Shown: piece by piece, positions 1-8,836 of the stretch
Position numbering within the stretch: the first letter of the stretch is position 1
Layout of the letters: each line of letters opens with the position of its first letter
Assembly (NCBI GenBank): GCA_019416685.1
Contig: DXWV01000024.1
Coordinates: 1-31,455 of the forward strand
Length of the DNA stretch: 31,455 nt
Direction of reading: 5' to 3'
Origin: Bacteroides sp.
GTDB taxonomy: Bacteria; Bacteroidota; Bacteroidia; Bacteroidales; Bacteroidaceae
The notes under the pieces: model-generated
Told to the model about the DNA's origin: nothing
Database searches by the model: none
Seen by the model: only the letters and a program-made list of their open reading frames with translations
Program-made: the position numbers and the translations under genes

Positions 1-1
1 C

Positions 2-1156
2 CGTAGTGTGATCGCGAAAATGTTTGGCACTGATGAAAATTACGACGTAATTGTAAACCCGGATAAGGGGGACTTTGAAATATGGCGTAACCGTGAGGTA
101 GTGGCAGACGAGGATTTGACAAATCCGAATATGCAGATTTCGTTGACAGAAGCACAGAAAATAGATGCTTCTTACGAAGTAGGAGAAGAAGTAACTGATG
201 AAGTTATTTTTGCAAAGTTCGGTCGTCGTGCTATTCTAAACCTTCGTCAGACATTAGCTTCTAAAATTCTTGAGCTCGAGAAAGATAGTATTTACAATAA
301 ATACATAGATAAAGTAGGTACAATCATTAATGCAGAAGTATATCAGATCTGGAAAAAAGAAATGCTGCTGCTTGACGATGAAGGGAATGAACTGTTACTG
401 CCTAAAACAGAGCAGATTCCGGCAGACTTCTACCGTAAAGGAGAGACTGCGCGTGCAGTGGTGGCCCGCGTAGATAACAAAAACAATAATCCGAAGATTA
501 TTCTTTCACGTACGTCTCCCGTTTTCCTACAGCGTTTGTTTGAAATGGAAGTACCTGAAATTAACGATGGCCTGATTACTATCAAGAAGATTGCCCGTAT
601 TCCCGGTGAACGTGCTAAGATTGCGGTAGAATCTTATGATGATAGAATCGATCCTGTAGGAGCCTGTGTAGGTGTAAAGGGAAGTCGTATCCATGGCATC
701 GTTCGTGAGCTTCGCAATGAGAATATTGATGTGATTAACTATACGTCAAACATCTCCTTGTTTATTCAGCGTGCATTGAGTCCGGCAAAGATCTCTTCTA
801 TCCGATTGAACGAAGAAGAGCGTAAGGCAGAGGTTTTTCTCCGTCCGGATGAGGTTTCGCTGGCTATTGGTAAAGGCGGTTTGAATATCAAACTTGCCAG
901 TATGTTAACTGAGTACACTATTGATGTGTTCCGTGAATTGGATGAAAGCGCGCAGGATGAAGATATCTATCTGGACGAGTTTAAAGATGAAATCGACGGT
1001 TGGGTAATCGATGCTATCAAGGCTATCGGCATTGATACGGCTAAAGCTGTATTGACCGCTCCTCGCGAAATGTTGATTGAAAAGACGGATCTGGAAGAAG
1101 AGACAGTGGACGAGGTATTACGTATTTTGAAATCGGAGTTTGAAGACAATGAATAA
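2..1156 (+). CDS. nusA: Transcription termination/antitermination factor NusA (5'-partial)
   Basis: NusA binds RNA polymerase and nascent RNA and modulates pausing, termination and antitermination in the cytoplasm. The frame is open to the left edge (first whole codon at base 2), so the N-terminus, probably some 30 residues, lies outside the window; the GTG at base 8 is internal. Seen here are the end of the polymerase-binding N-terminal domain, an S1-like RNA-binding region around GETARAVVARVDNK, and two KH domains: VGVKGSRIHGIVREL and, later, AIGKGGLNIKLAS. The acidic C-terminal tail looks like a helix-hairpin-helix segment (AKAVLTAPREML...). infB follows 145 bases downstream, the usual nusA-infB order in bacteria. 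Identification is secure; only the missing start is uncertain. Confidence 0.96.
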   Translation, partial: RSVIAKMFGTDENYDVIVNPDKGDFEIWRNREVVADEDLTNPNMQISLTEAQKIDASYEVGEEVTDEVIFAKFGRRAILNLRQTLASKILELEKDSIYNKYIDKVGTIINAEVYQIWKKEMLLLDDEGNELLLPKTEQIPADFYRKGETARAVVARVDNKNNNPKIILSRTSPVFLQRLFEMEVPEINDGLITIKKIARIPGERAKIAVESYDDRIDPVGACVGVKGSRIHGIVRELRNENIDVINYTSNISLFIQRALSPAKISSIRLNEEERKAEVFLRPDEVSLAIGKGGLNIKLASMLTEYTIDVFRELDESAQDEDIYLDEFKDEIDGWVIDAIKAIGIDTAKAVLTAPREMLIEKTDLEEETVDEVLRILKSEFEDNE

Positions 1157-1164
1157 TTTCATGT

Positions 1165-1268
1165 ACGATTAGGCTATTTACGATTTACGATTGGAGCTAC
1201 TCTATATTGTAGGTTGTAGATGAAAGGATATACAGATCGTCTAATCGTCAATCGTGAAATCGTAAATA
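1165..1268. repeat. Word-repeat inverted repeat between nusA and infB
   Basis: The left arm contains ATTTACGATTTACGATTG (about 1176-1193). The right arm at 1250-1268 is its reverse complement with one extra base (ATTTACGATTTCACGATTG when read on the minus strand). The outer flanks, GATTAG on the left and CTAATC near 1241, extend the pairing. The arms are built from repeats of a roughly 7-base word (TTTACGA) and are separated by about 55 bases of unrelated sequence. The same word family recurs between sufB and sufC. No U-tract follows, so it does not look like a simple terminator. Confidence 0.75.
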
Positions 1269-1301
1269 TCTTCTCATTCCATTATTCTTTTAATTTAAAG
1301 T

Positions 1302-4300
1302 ATGACGATAAGGTTAAACAAAGTAACAAGAGATTTGAATGTAGGAATTGCAACGGTAGTTGAGTTTCTACAAAAGAAAGGGTATACCGTTGAGGCGAAC
1401 CCGAATACAAAAATTACCGAAGAACAATATGCTATACTCGTGAAGGAGTTTAGTACAGACAAAAATCTTCGGATTGAATCAGAGCGTTTTATCCAGGAAC
1501 GTCAGAATAAAGATCGTAACAAAGCATCAGTGGCTATTGATGGTTACGAAAAACAACCCGAAAAACCTAAAACGGATGACGTTATTAAGACAGTTGTTCC
1601 TGAAGATGCACGCCCGAAGTTTAAACCTGTCGGAAAAATAGATTTAAATAAATTCAACCGGAAAACTGATAGAAATGAGGTAGCGAGTGGGACTAAGCCG
1701 CAACCTCAATCGGAACCACAGCCGCAGAATAAACCTGAAGCTTCAAAGCCAGCTCCGATTCCTGTAGTGGAAGAGAAAAAAGTGGAAGAAGTAGTGAAGC
1801 CTGTTGTCGTAGAGGCAAAAAAGGAAGAGGTTGTTGTATCTGCTTCGAAACCAGAACCGGTAAAAGAAGCACAGCCTGTAGTTGTAGAACAGCCAAAGCC
1901 GGTAGTGGAAGAGAAAGTAGTGGAAGAAGTGAAAAAAGAAGAACTAAAAGTGGAAGCTGCTCCAGAAATAAAAGAAGAGAAAGTAGAGTCGAAACCGGTT
2001 GTTTCGGAAGCTGCTGAGTCAGAAAAGAAAGACGATGACGTTTTTAAAATTCGTCAGCCGGAGTTTGTATCTAAGATTAATGTAATTGGTCAGATCGACT
2101 TGGCTGCGTTGAATCAGTCAACCCGACCGAAGAAGAAATCTAAAGAGGAAAAACGGAAAGAACGGGAAGAAAAGGAAAAAGTTCGCCAGGATCAGAGAAA
2201 ACAAATCAAAGATGCTATTATCAAGGAAATCCGTAAAGATGATAATAAGATAGCTAAATCTGCTCCTAAAGAGAATGCGGATGCAAATGCAAAGAAGAAG
2301 CGTATCCGTATTAATAAGGAGAAAGTAGACGTTAATAACGTTGCTTCTAATTTTGCGCATCCTACTCCTAATAGTCAGAAACCAGCAGGTCAAGGTGGTG
2401 GCGGACAGAACCGTAATCGCAACAATAATAAGGATCGCTTTAAGAAACCGGTTGTAAAACAGGAAGTGAGCGAGGAAGATGTAGCTAAGCAGGTAAAAGA
2501 AACTTTAGCTCGTCTGACAACAAAAGGAAAAAATAAGGCTTCCAAATATCGTAAAGAAAAACGTGAAATGGTTTCCAACCGTATGCAGGAATTGGAAAAC
2601 CAGGAAATGGAAGATAGCAGAGTACTGAAAATAACAGAGTTCGTGACTGCCAATGAGTTGGCAAGCATGATGGATGTATCTGTTAATCAGGTTATCGCAA
2701 CTTGCATGAGCATTGGTATGATGGTTTCTATCAACCAGCGACTTGATGCGGAAACAATTAATCTGGTGGCTGAAGAATTTGGTTTCAAGACTGAATATGT
2801 AAGTGCTGAAGTTGCTCAGGCCATTGTAGAGGAAGAAGATGCAGAGGAAGATCTTGAACCACGTGCACCGATTGTAACTGTTATGGGACACGTTGACCAT
2901 GGTAAGACTTCATTGCTTGATTATATCCGTAAGGCGAATGTAATTGCCGGTGAAGCCGGAGGTATTACACAGCATATTGGTGCTTACCACGTTAGTATGG
3001 AAGATGGACGTAAGATTACATTCTTGGATACTCCGGGACATGAGGCGTTTACTGCTATGCGTGCCCGTGGTGCTAAGGTAACAGATATTGCTATTATTAT
3101 TGTAGCTGCTGATGATAATGTGATGCCACAGACAAAGGAAGCTATCAATCATGCCATGGCTGCCGGAGTACCTATTGTATTTGCAATTAATAAGGTGGAT
3201 AAGCCAACGGCTAATCCTGATAAGATAAAAGAAGAACTCGCTGCCATGAACTTCCTTGTTGAAGAATGGGGTGGTAAGTATCAATCACAGGATATCTCTG
3301 CCAAGAAGGGTATGGGGGTAAGTGAATTGATGGAAAAGGTATTGCTTGAAGCCGAAATGCTTGAGTTGAAAGCCAATCCGAACCGTAATGCAACCGGTTC
3401 TATTATTGAATCTACTTTGGATAAAGGGCGTGGTTATGTGGCTACAGTACTGGTATCCAATGGTACATTGAAAGTAGGCGATATCGTGTTGGCAGGAACC
3501 AGTTATGGTCGTGTAAAAGCGATGTTTAATGAGCGTAATCAGCGTATCAAGCAGGCAGGTCCTTCTGAACCGGCATTGATTTTGGGATTGAATGGTGCAC
3601 CTGCTGCAGGTGATACATTCCATGTTGTGGAATCCGATCAGGAAGCACGTGAAATTACTAATAAACGTGAACAATTGCAACGTGAACAGGGCTTGCGTAC
3701 GCAGAAGATTCTTACACTGGATGAGTTGGGCCGTCGTATTGCATTGGGTAACTTCCAGGAATTGAATATCATTGTGAAAGGTGACGTAGACGGTTCGGTA
3801 GAAGCTTTGAGCGACTCGTTAATTAAACTTTCTACTCCGCAAATCCAGGTGAATGTAATTCACAAAGGTGTGGGACAGATTTCCGAATCGGATGTTTCTC
3901 TGGCCGCTGCTTCTGATGCTATTATTATTGGTTTCCAGGTACGTCCTTCAGGTTCGGCTGAGAAAATGGCAGAAAAAGAAGGGGTGGATATCCGTAAATA
4001 CTCGGTTATCTATGATGCTATCGAAGAGGTAAAAGCTGCAATGGAAGGTATGTTAGCACCAGAAGTGAAAGAGGTGGTGACTTCTACCATTGAGGTTCGC
4101 GAGGTGTTCAACATTACGAAGGTTGGTACTGTTGCCGGTGCGGTAGTAAAGACCGGAAAGGTGAAACGCAGCGACAAGGCACGTCTTATCCGCGATGGTA
4201 TTGTTATCTTCTCGGGTGCAATTAATGCTCTGAAACGTTTCAAAGACGATGTGAAGGAAGTAGGTACAAACTTTGAGTGCGGTATCAGCCTGGTGAATTA

Positions 4301-4367
4301 CAATGACATCAAGATGGGTGATATGATCGAAACCTACGAAGAAGTAGAAGTAAAACAAACGTTATAG
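1302..4367 (+). CDS. infB: Translation initiation factor IF-2
   Basis: IF-2 is the GTPase that brings initiator tRNA to the 30S subunit and promotes 50S joining. At 1021 residues it is a long form. Residues 1-55 are a first IF2N module. About 85-400 is a charged low-complexity linker with repeated VVEEKxVEEV words (about 150-235) and Lys/Arg-rich blocks. A second IF2N module begins near residue 440 (RVLKITEFVTANELASMM). The G domain carries G1 GHVDHGKT (529-536), G3 DTPGH (576-580) and G4 NKVD (630-633). The beta-barrel and C-terminal tRNA-binding domains follow, ending METYEEVEV-like. The ATG at 1302 starts directly with the conserved IF2N sequence. It lies in the nusA-infB operon and is followed by a nested hairpin that may reduce transcription into the next gene. 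Confidence 0.97.
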   Translation: MTIRLNKVTRDLNVGIATVVEFLQKKGYTVEANPNTKITEEQYAILVKEFSTDKNLRIESERFIQERQNKDRNKASVAIDGYEKQPEKPKTDDVIKTVVPEDARPKFKPVGKIDLNKFNRKTDRNEVASGTKPQPQSEPQPQNKPEASKPAPIPVVEEKKVEEVVKPVVVEAKKEEVVVSASKPEPVKEAQPVVVEQPKPVVEEKVVEEVKKEELKVEAAPEIKEEKVESKPVVSEAAESEKKDDDVFKIRQPEFVSKINVIGQIDLAALNQSTRPKKKSKEEKRKEREEKEKVRQDQRKQIKDAIIKEIRKDDNKIAKSAPKENADANAKKKRIRINKEKVDVNNVASNFAHPTPNSQKPAGQGGGGQNRNRNNNKDRFKKPVVKQEVSEEDVAKQVKETLARLTTKGKNKASKYRKEKREMVSNRMQELENQEMEDSRVLKITEFVTANELASMMDVSVNQVIATCMSIGMMVSINQRLDAETINLVAEEFGFKTEYVSAEVAQAIVEEEDAEEDLEPRAPIVTVMGHVDHGKTSLLDYIRKANVIAGEAGGITQHIGAYHVSMEDGRKITFLDTPGHEAFTAMRARGAKVTDIAIIIVAADDNVMPQTKEAINHAMAAGVPIVFAINKVDKPTANPDKIKEELAAMNFLVEEWGGKYQSQDISAKKGMGVSELMEKVLLEAEMLELKANPNRNATGSIIESTLDKGRGYVATVLVSNGTLKVGDIVLAGTSYGRVKAMFNERNQRIKQAGPSEPALILGLNGAPAAGDTFHVVESDQEAREITNKREQLQREQGLRTQKILTLDELGRRIALGNFQELNIIVKGDVDGSVEALSDSLIKLSTPQIQVNVIHKGVGQISESDVSLAAASDAIIIGFQVRPSGSAEKMAEKEGVDIRKYSVIYDAIEEVKAAMEGMLAPEVKEVVTSTIEVREVFNITKVGTVAGAVVKTGKVKRSDKARLIRDGIVIFSGAINALKRFKDDVKEVGTNFECGISLVNYNDIKMGDMIETYEEVEVKQTL

Positions 4368-4383
4368 TTGTAGGGTTATAACG

Positions 4384-4503
4384 TTATAGAGTTATAAAGT
4401 TATAGGGTGGTAATGTGGTAATGGCCACCTTACCACCTTTTTCTTTTTGATAACTTATTATCTCACTGATCTCCTATGACTCTATAACCTTATAACTTTA
4501 TAA
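4384..4503. repeat. Word-repeat inverted repeat between infB and the cvpA-like gene
   Basis: The left arm at 4384-4405 is made of GTTATA-type words and pairs at 20 of 22 positions with the right arm at 4482-4503. The arms enclose a second, GC-richer hairpin (4406-4437) followed by a T-rich run. The architecture matches the elements in the nusA/infB, sufB/sufC, sufC/sufD and sufD/sufS gaps, but with a different word. Confidence 0.75.
4406..4448 (+). terminator. Terminator-like hairpin after infB
   Basis: GGTGGTAA (4406-4413) pairs exactly with TTACCACC (4430-4437). An inner stem GTGG/CCAC (4415-4418 with 4425-4428) follows a one-base mismatch, leaving a six-base loop. TTTTTCTTTTT follows at once. 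This fits a rho-independent terminator for transcripts leaving infB, yet four co-directional genes follow with no clear promoter in the gap, so it may be partial or act as a processing signal. Confidence 0.6.
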
Positions 4504-4515
4504 TCTTCTTCATAT

Positions 4516-5016
4516 ATGATCGATATAATAATTCTGGTTATCGTTGGTGCAGGCGTTGTGACAGGCTTTATGAAGGGTTTTATCCGGCAGCTTGCTTCCA
4601 TATTGGGGCTGATAGTGGGATTATTGGCAGCGAAGGCTTTGTATGCCTCTCTTGCCGAGAAACTCTGTCCTACTGTGACTGATTCAATGACGGTGGCACA
4701 GATATTCTCTTTTATTATCATTTGGATTGCCGTGCCATTAATTTTTACTTTGGTGGCATCTCTGCTGACAAAAGCAATGGAAGCTGTTTCTTTGGGATGG
4801 CTGAATCGTTGGCTTGGCAGTGGACTGGGGGCATTGAAATTTCTGCTACTTACCAGTCTGGTAATTTGTGTGATAGAATTTATCGATGCAGATAACACCT
4901 TGATTGATAAAACAAAGAAGGAGGAATCGGTGTTATATTATCCTATGGCTAAGTTTGCGGGAATATTCTTTCCTGCAGCAAAAGAAATGACACAACAATA
5001 TATACTCAATAAATAA
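4516..5016 (+). CDS. CvpA-family inner-membrane protein
   Basis: A 166-residue integral membrane protein. Hydrophobic segments are visible at about 2-18 (IDIIILVIVGAGVVTG), 26-45, 60-85 and 107-122, with the short motif GFMKGFIRQLASILGLIVG typical of the CvpA (colicin V production) family. The family is linked to envelope homeostasis and toxin export, but its molecular role is unclear. The stop codon overlaps the sufB start by one base (TAATG), which suggests translational coupling to the suf genes. The start ATG at 4516 begins the first membrane helix. Membership in the family is fairly sure; function is not known from sequence. Confidence 0.82.
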   Translation: MIDIIILVIVGAGVVTGFMKGFIRQLASILGLIVGLLAAKALYASLAEKLCPTVTDSMTVAQIFSFIIIWIAVPLIFTLVASLLTKAMEAVSLGWLNRWLGSGLGALKFLLLTSLVICVIEFIDADNTLIDKTKKEESVLYYPMAKFAGIFFPAAKEMTQQYILNK

Positions 5017-6470
5017 TGCAACAAGAAGAACCCAATAAATATGTAAAGGAACTCACGCAGGAGAAGTATAAATATGGCTTCACTACGGAAGTGCATACAG
5101 ATATCATTGAGAAAGGACTTAATGAGGATGTCATTCGCCTTATTTCGTCAAAGAAAGGCGAGCCGGAATGGTTGCTGGAGTTTCGTTTGAAGGCGTATCG
5201 CCACTGGCTGACATTGGAGATGCCTACCTGGGCACATCTCCGTATCCCTGAGATAGATTATCAGGCCATCTCTTATTATGCCGATCCTACCAGGAAGAAA
5301 GAAGGACCGAAGAGTATGGATGAGGTAGATCCGGAGTTGATAAAGACATTTAATAAGTTAGGTATTCCGTTAGAGGAACAGATGGCGTTGAGTGGAATGG
5401 CTGTGGATGCTGTAATGGACTCTGTCTCGGTAAAGACAACATTCAAAGAAACGCTGATGGAGAAAGGAATTATATTCTGTTCTTTCAGTGAAGCGGTGCG
5501 TGAACATCCCGATCTGGTAAAGAAATATCTGGGATCGGTAGTCGGTTATCGTGATAATTTTTTTGCTGCATTGAATTCGGCTGTGTTCTCTGACGGTTCA
5601 TTTGTTTATATACCTAAAGGTGTACGTTGTCCGATGGAATTGTCAACATACTTTCGTATTAATGCTGCTAATACGGGACAGTTTGAACGTACACTGATTG
5701 TGGCGGATGATGATTCGTATGTTTCTTATCTGGAAGGTTGTACGGCACCAATGCGTGATGAGAACCAGTTGCATGCCGCTATTGTGGAAATTATGGTACA
5801 TGATCGCGCCGAAGTGAAATATTCCACTGTCCAGAACTGGTATCCGGGAGATGCTAACGGTAAAGGGGGGGTTTATAACTTTGTGACGAAACGTGGTAAT
5901 TGTAAAGGGGTAGATAGTAAACTGTCATGGACACAGGTAGAAACCGGTTCGGCCATTACGTGGAAATATCCTTCTTGTATTCTTACCGGCGATAATTCTA
6001 CAGCAGAATTCTACTCTGTAGCTGTGACGAACAACTATCAGCAGGCGGATACGGGTACGAAGATGATACATCTTGGTAAAAATACCCGTAGCACGATTGT
6101 GAGTAAGGGTATTTCGGCCGGGAAGAGCGAAAACTCCTATCGTGGTCTGGTACGTGTTTCTGAAAGAGCTGATAATGCACGTAACTATAGCCAATGTGAT
6201 TCACTGTTGCTCGGTGATAAATGTGGTGCACATACTTTCCCCTACATGGATATTCATAATGAGACGGCAGTGGTAGAACATGAAGCTACTACCAGTAAGA
6301 TCAGTGAGGATCAGATATTCTATTGTAATCAGCGTGGTATCCCAACCGAAGATGCTATCGGACTTATCGTAAACGGATATGCCAAGGAAGTGTTGAATAA
6401 ACTTCCGATGGAGTTTGCCGTTGAAGCACAAAAGTTGCTGACGATCTCGTTAGAAGGAAGCGTGGGATGA
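5016..6470 (+). CDS. sufB: Fe-S cluster assembly scaffold SufB
   Basis: SufB is the scaffold subunit of the cytosolic SufBCD complex, on which Fe-S clusters are built from SufS-derived sulfur. The 484 residues match the family length and start (KYKYGFTTEVHTDIIEKGL). Diagnostic SufB segments are present: FVYIPKGVRCPMELSTYFRIN, EGCTAPMRDENQLHAAIVEI, SKGISAGKSENSYRGLV and the C-terminal CGAHTFPYMDI stretch with its conserved Cys. These blocks distinguish it from the paralogue SufD two genes downstream. The ATG at 5016 overlaps the preceding stop codon by one base. The next gene is sufC after a 160-base gap containing a word-repeat hairpin. The call is secure. Confidence 0.97.
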   Translation: MQQEEPNKYVKELTQEKYKYGFTTEVHTDIIEKGLNEDVIRLISSKKGEPEWLLEFRLKAYRHWLTLEMPTWAHLRIPEIDYQAISYYADPTRKKEGPKSMDEVDPELIKTFNKLGIPLEEQMALSGMAVDAVMDSVSVKTTFKETLMEKGIIFCSFSEAVREHPDLVKKYLGSVVGYRDNFFAALNSAVFSDGSFVYIPKGVRCPMELSTYFRINAANTGQFERTLIVADDDSYVSYLEGCTAPMRDENQLHAAIVEIMVHDRAEVKYSTVQNWYPGDANGKGGVYNFVTKRGNCKGVDSKLSWTQVETGSAITWKYPSCILTGDNSTAEFYSVAVTNNYQQADTGTKMIHLGKNTRSTIVSKGISAGKSENSYRGLVRVSERADNARNYSQCDSLLLGDKCGAHTFPYMDIHNETAVVEHEATTSKISEDQIFYCNQRGIPTEDAIGLIVNGYAKEVLNKLPMEFAVEAQKLLTISLEGSVG

Positions 6471-6473
6471 TTG

Positions 6474-6569
6474 GACGATTAGACGATTTACGATTTACGA
6501 TTGAAGTTTGATTGTGAATGTGGACCGTCTTAAAAGTATTATCAATCGTAAATTGTAAATCGTAAACGT
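6474..6569. repeat. Word-repeat inverted repeat between sufB and sufC
   Basis: The left arm holds GATTTACGATTTACGATTGA (ending near 6503). The right arm at about 6542-6561, read on the minus strand, matches it at 19 of 20 positions. The arms are separated by about 40 bases. The word is the same TTTACGA type as in the nusA-infB gap, over 5 kb away, so the two are copies or convergent versions of one element. Confidence 0.75.
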
Positions 6570-6592
6570 ACCTATGTGATAAAGATTAGAGA

Positions 6593-6606
6593 ATGGTCAT
6601 GACCAT
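6593..6606. promoter_or_regulatory. 14-bp perfect palindrome upstream of sufC
   Basis: ATGGTCATGACCAT is a perfect palindrome whose last base is 24 bases before the sufC start codon. CATAGG at its right edge also pairs with CCTATG at 6571-6576. It could be a protein site or an RNA hairpin close to the ribosome-binding region. No regulator can be assigned from sequence. Confidence 0.4.
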
Positions 6607-6630
6607 AGGGAATAAATTGTAAATATAATC

Positions 6631-7383
6631 ATGTTAGAGATAAAAGACTTACATGCCAGCATTAATGGTAAAGAAATATTGAAAGGCATTAACTTAACCG
6701 TGAAGCCGGGTGAAGTACATGCTATCATGGGACCTAATGGTTCTGGTAAGAGTACACTTTCTTCTGTTTTGGTGGGAAATCCTGCTTTTGAGGTAACAAA
6801 AGGTAGTGTCACTTTTGATGGAAAGAATTTATTAGAACTGAGTCCTGAAGATCGTAGTCATGAAGGTCTGTTTCTGAGTTTTCAGTATCCGGTAGAGATC
6901 CCCGGAGTAAGTATGGTGAACTTTATGCGTGCTGCGGTAAATGAGCAACGCAAATACAAAGGACTTCCTGCATTGACAGCCAGTGAGTTTCTTAAACTGA
7001 TGCGTGAGAAGCGTGCGGTGGTAGAACTGGATAATAAGCTTGCTAACCGTTCGGTGAACGAAGGTTTCTCCGGTGGTGAGAAGAAGCGTAATGAGATTTT
7101 CCAGATGGCTATGTTGGAACCACGTCTCAGTATTCTTGATGAGACAGATTCTGGCCTTGATATCGATGCACTTCGCATTGTAGCCGAGGGAGTTAATAAA
7201 CTGAAGACTCCTGATACAAGTTATATTGTTATTACCCATTATCAACGTCTGCTGGACTATATCAAACCGGATATCGTACATGTGCTCTATAAAGGCCGTA
7301 TCGTGAAAACTGCCGGGCCGGAACTGGCTCTCGAACTGGAAGAGAAAGGATACGACTGGATTAAGAAAGAGGTGGAGGATTGA
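6631..7383 (+). CDS. sufC: Fe-S cluster assembly ATPase SufC
   Basis: SufC is the ABC-type ATPase of the SufBC2D complex; its ATP cycle opens the SufB-SufD interface during cluster building. Walker A is GPNGSGKST (34-42), the Q-loop Gln is in SFQYP (Q85), the ABC signature is FSGGEKKR (146-153), Walker B with the SufC hallmark is ILDETDSGLD (168-177), and the switch His is H203 (ITHYQRLL). The protein has 250 residues, no membrane segments and no fused permease, as expected for SufC rather than a transporter. It lies between sufB and sufD on the same strand. A perfect 14-bp palindrome lies just upstream of its start. Confidence 0.98.
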   Translation: MLEIKDLHASINGKEILKGINLTVKPGEVHAIMGPNGSGKSTLSSVLVGNPAFEVTKGSVTFDGKNLLELSPEDRSHEGLFLSFQYPVEIPGVSMVNFMRAAVNEQRKYKGLPALTASEFLKLMREKRAVVELDNKLANRSVNEGFSGGEKKRNEIFQMAMLEPRLSILDETDSGLDIDALRIVAEGVNKLKTPDTSYIVITHYQRLLDYIKPDIVHVLYKGRIVKTAGPELALELEEKGYDWIKKEVED

Positions 7384-7384
7384 C

Positions 7385-7476
7385 TTATGAATTATGAGTC
7401 ATGAAGGCTGTGCAGCATGGCATTGCTTATATGCATCATAACTCATAATCCATACATCATCATACATAATTCATAA
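7385..7476. repeat. Word-repeat inverted repeat between sufC and sufD
   Basis: Two alternative pairings are visible. TTATGAATTATG (7385-7396) pairs exactly with CATAATTCATAA (7465-7476). ATTATGAGTCATGA (7391-7404) pairs at 13 of 14 positions with 7436-7449. The central segment 7406-7422 reads GGCTGTGCAGCATGGCA, which reappears in inverted, lengthened form in the sufD-sufS element. The word here is ATTATGA. Confidence 0.75.
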
Positions 7477-7492
7477 ATGATAAATCAAAAAG

Positions 7493-8836
7493 ATGAGTGT
7501 AGAACAACAATATATAGATCTCTTCTCACAATGTGAAGCAATGATTTGTCGGCATAGCACTGAGGTCATGAATGCTCCGCGTGCTACTGCTTTTGCCGAT
7601 TTTGAGCGGTTGGGCTTTCCTACGCGTAAGCAGGAGAAGTATAAATATACCGATATCAGTAAATTCTTCGCGCCCGATTATGGACTAAATCTGAATCGGC
7701 TGGATATTCCGGTGAATCCCTATGAGGTGTTCAAGTGCGATGTGCCCAACATGAGCACCTCTTTGTTCTTTGTAGTGAACGATGCGTTTTATAATAAGGC
7801 ATTGCCAAAGTCGCATCTGCCGGAAGGAGTTATCTTTGGAAGTCTGAAAGAGGTAGCAGAGCAACATCCCGATTTAGTAAAGAAATACTATGGTAAGCTG
7901 GCTGATACTTCTAAAGATGGAGTGGTTGCTTTCAATACTACTTTTGCACAGGATGGTGTACTGATGTATGTTCCCAAAAACGTAGTGGTGGAACGCCCTA
8001 TTCAGTTGATTAATATATTACGTGCGGATGTCAATTTCATGGTAAACCGTCGTGTGCTGATTATTCTTGAAGAAGGGGCGCAGGCGCGTTTATTGATGTG
8101 TGACCATGCTATGGACGGCGTAAACTTCCTGGCTACGCAAGTGGTTGAAGTGTTTGCCGGAGCGAACTCCGTATTCGATTTGTATGAATTGGAGGAGACA
8201 CATACCAGTACGGTGCGTATCAGTAATCTCTGTGTAAAACAGGAGGCAAACAGCAACGTATTGCTTAATGGTATGACTCTTCATAACGGCACTACCCGTA
8301 ACACAACAGAGGTAACTCTTGCGGGAGAAGGTGCAGAAATCAATCTTTGTGGCATGGCTATTGCCGATAAGAACCAGCATGTAGACAATAATACGACCAT
8401 TGACCATGTTGTGCCAAATTGCACCAGTAATGAATTGTTTAAATATGTACTCGATGACCAGTCTGTTGGCGCTTTTGCCGGTTTGGTACTGGTGCGTCCT
8501 GATGCACAGCATACAAGTTCTCAACAAACGAACCGTAATCTTTGTGCCACCCGTGATGCCCGTATGTATACCCAACCCCAATTGGAAATCTATGCAGACG
8601 ATGTGAAATGCTCTCATGGTGCTACCGTTGGCCAATTGGATGAAACTGCTTTGTTCTATATGCGTACCCGTGGTATTGCAGAGAAAGAAGCTCGTTTGCT
8701 GCTTATGTTTGCTTTTGTAAATGAAGTAATAGATACCATTCGTCTGGATGCCTTGAAAGACCGTTTGCATCTGTTGGTGGAGAAACGTTTCCGGGGTGAA
8801 CTGAACAAGTGTCAGGGATGTGCGATATGTAAGTGA
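7493..8836 (+). CDS. sufD: Fe-S cluster assembly protein SufD
   Basis: SufD is the SufB paralogue that completes the SufBCD scaffold and is needed for iron entry. The 447-residue protein has the N-terminal FPTRKQEKYKYTDISKFF segment of SufD and the C-terminal beta-helix core (DGVLMYVPKNVVVERPIQL, SSQQTNRNLCATRDARMYTQPQLEIYADDVKCSHGATVGQLDE). That stretch with its HGATVG motif is a SufD marker. It ends in CQGCAICK, a small Cys-rich tail. Its stop codon TGA forms the first three bases of a 30-base hairpin arm that extends into the gap before sufS. The start at 7493 fits the family N-terminus. Confidence 0.95.
   Translation: MSVEQQYIDLFSQCEAMICRHSTEVMNAPRATAFADFERLGFPTRKQEKYKYTDISKFFAPDYGLNLNRLDIPVNPYEVFKCDVPNMSTSLFFVVNDAFYNKALPKSHLPEGVIFGSLKEVAEQHPDLVKKYYGKLADTSKDGVVAFNTTFAQDGVLMYVPKNVVVERPIQLINILRADVNFMVNRRVLIILEEGAQARLLMCDHAMDGVNFLATQVVEVFAGANSVFDLYELEETHTSTVRISNLCVKQEANSNVLLNGMTLHNGTTRNTTEVTLAGEGAEINLCGMAIADKNQHVDNNTTIDHVVPNCTSNELFKYVLDDQSVGAFAGLVLVRPDAQHTSSQQTNRNLCATRDARMYTQPQLEIYADDVKCSHGATVGQLDETALFYMRTRGIAEKEARLLLMFAFVNEVIDTIRLDALKDRLHLLVEKRFRGELNKCQGCAICK

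Noticed and set aside
8090..8770. Long minus-strand open frame opposite sufD, with similar frames opposite sufS, hppA and gyrB
   Set aside because: They are fully antisense to strongly recognised genes, have His/Thr/Cys-heavy composition of shadow frames and match nothing recognisable.
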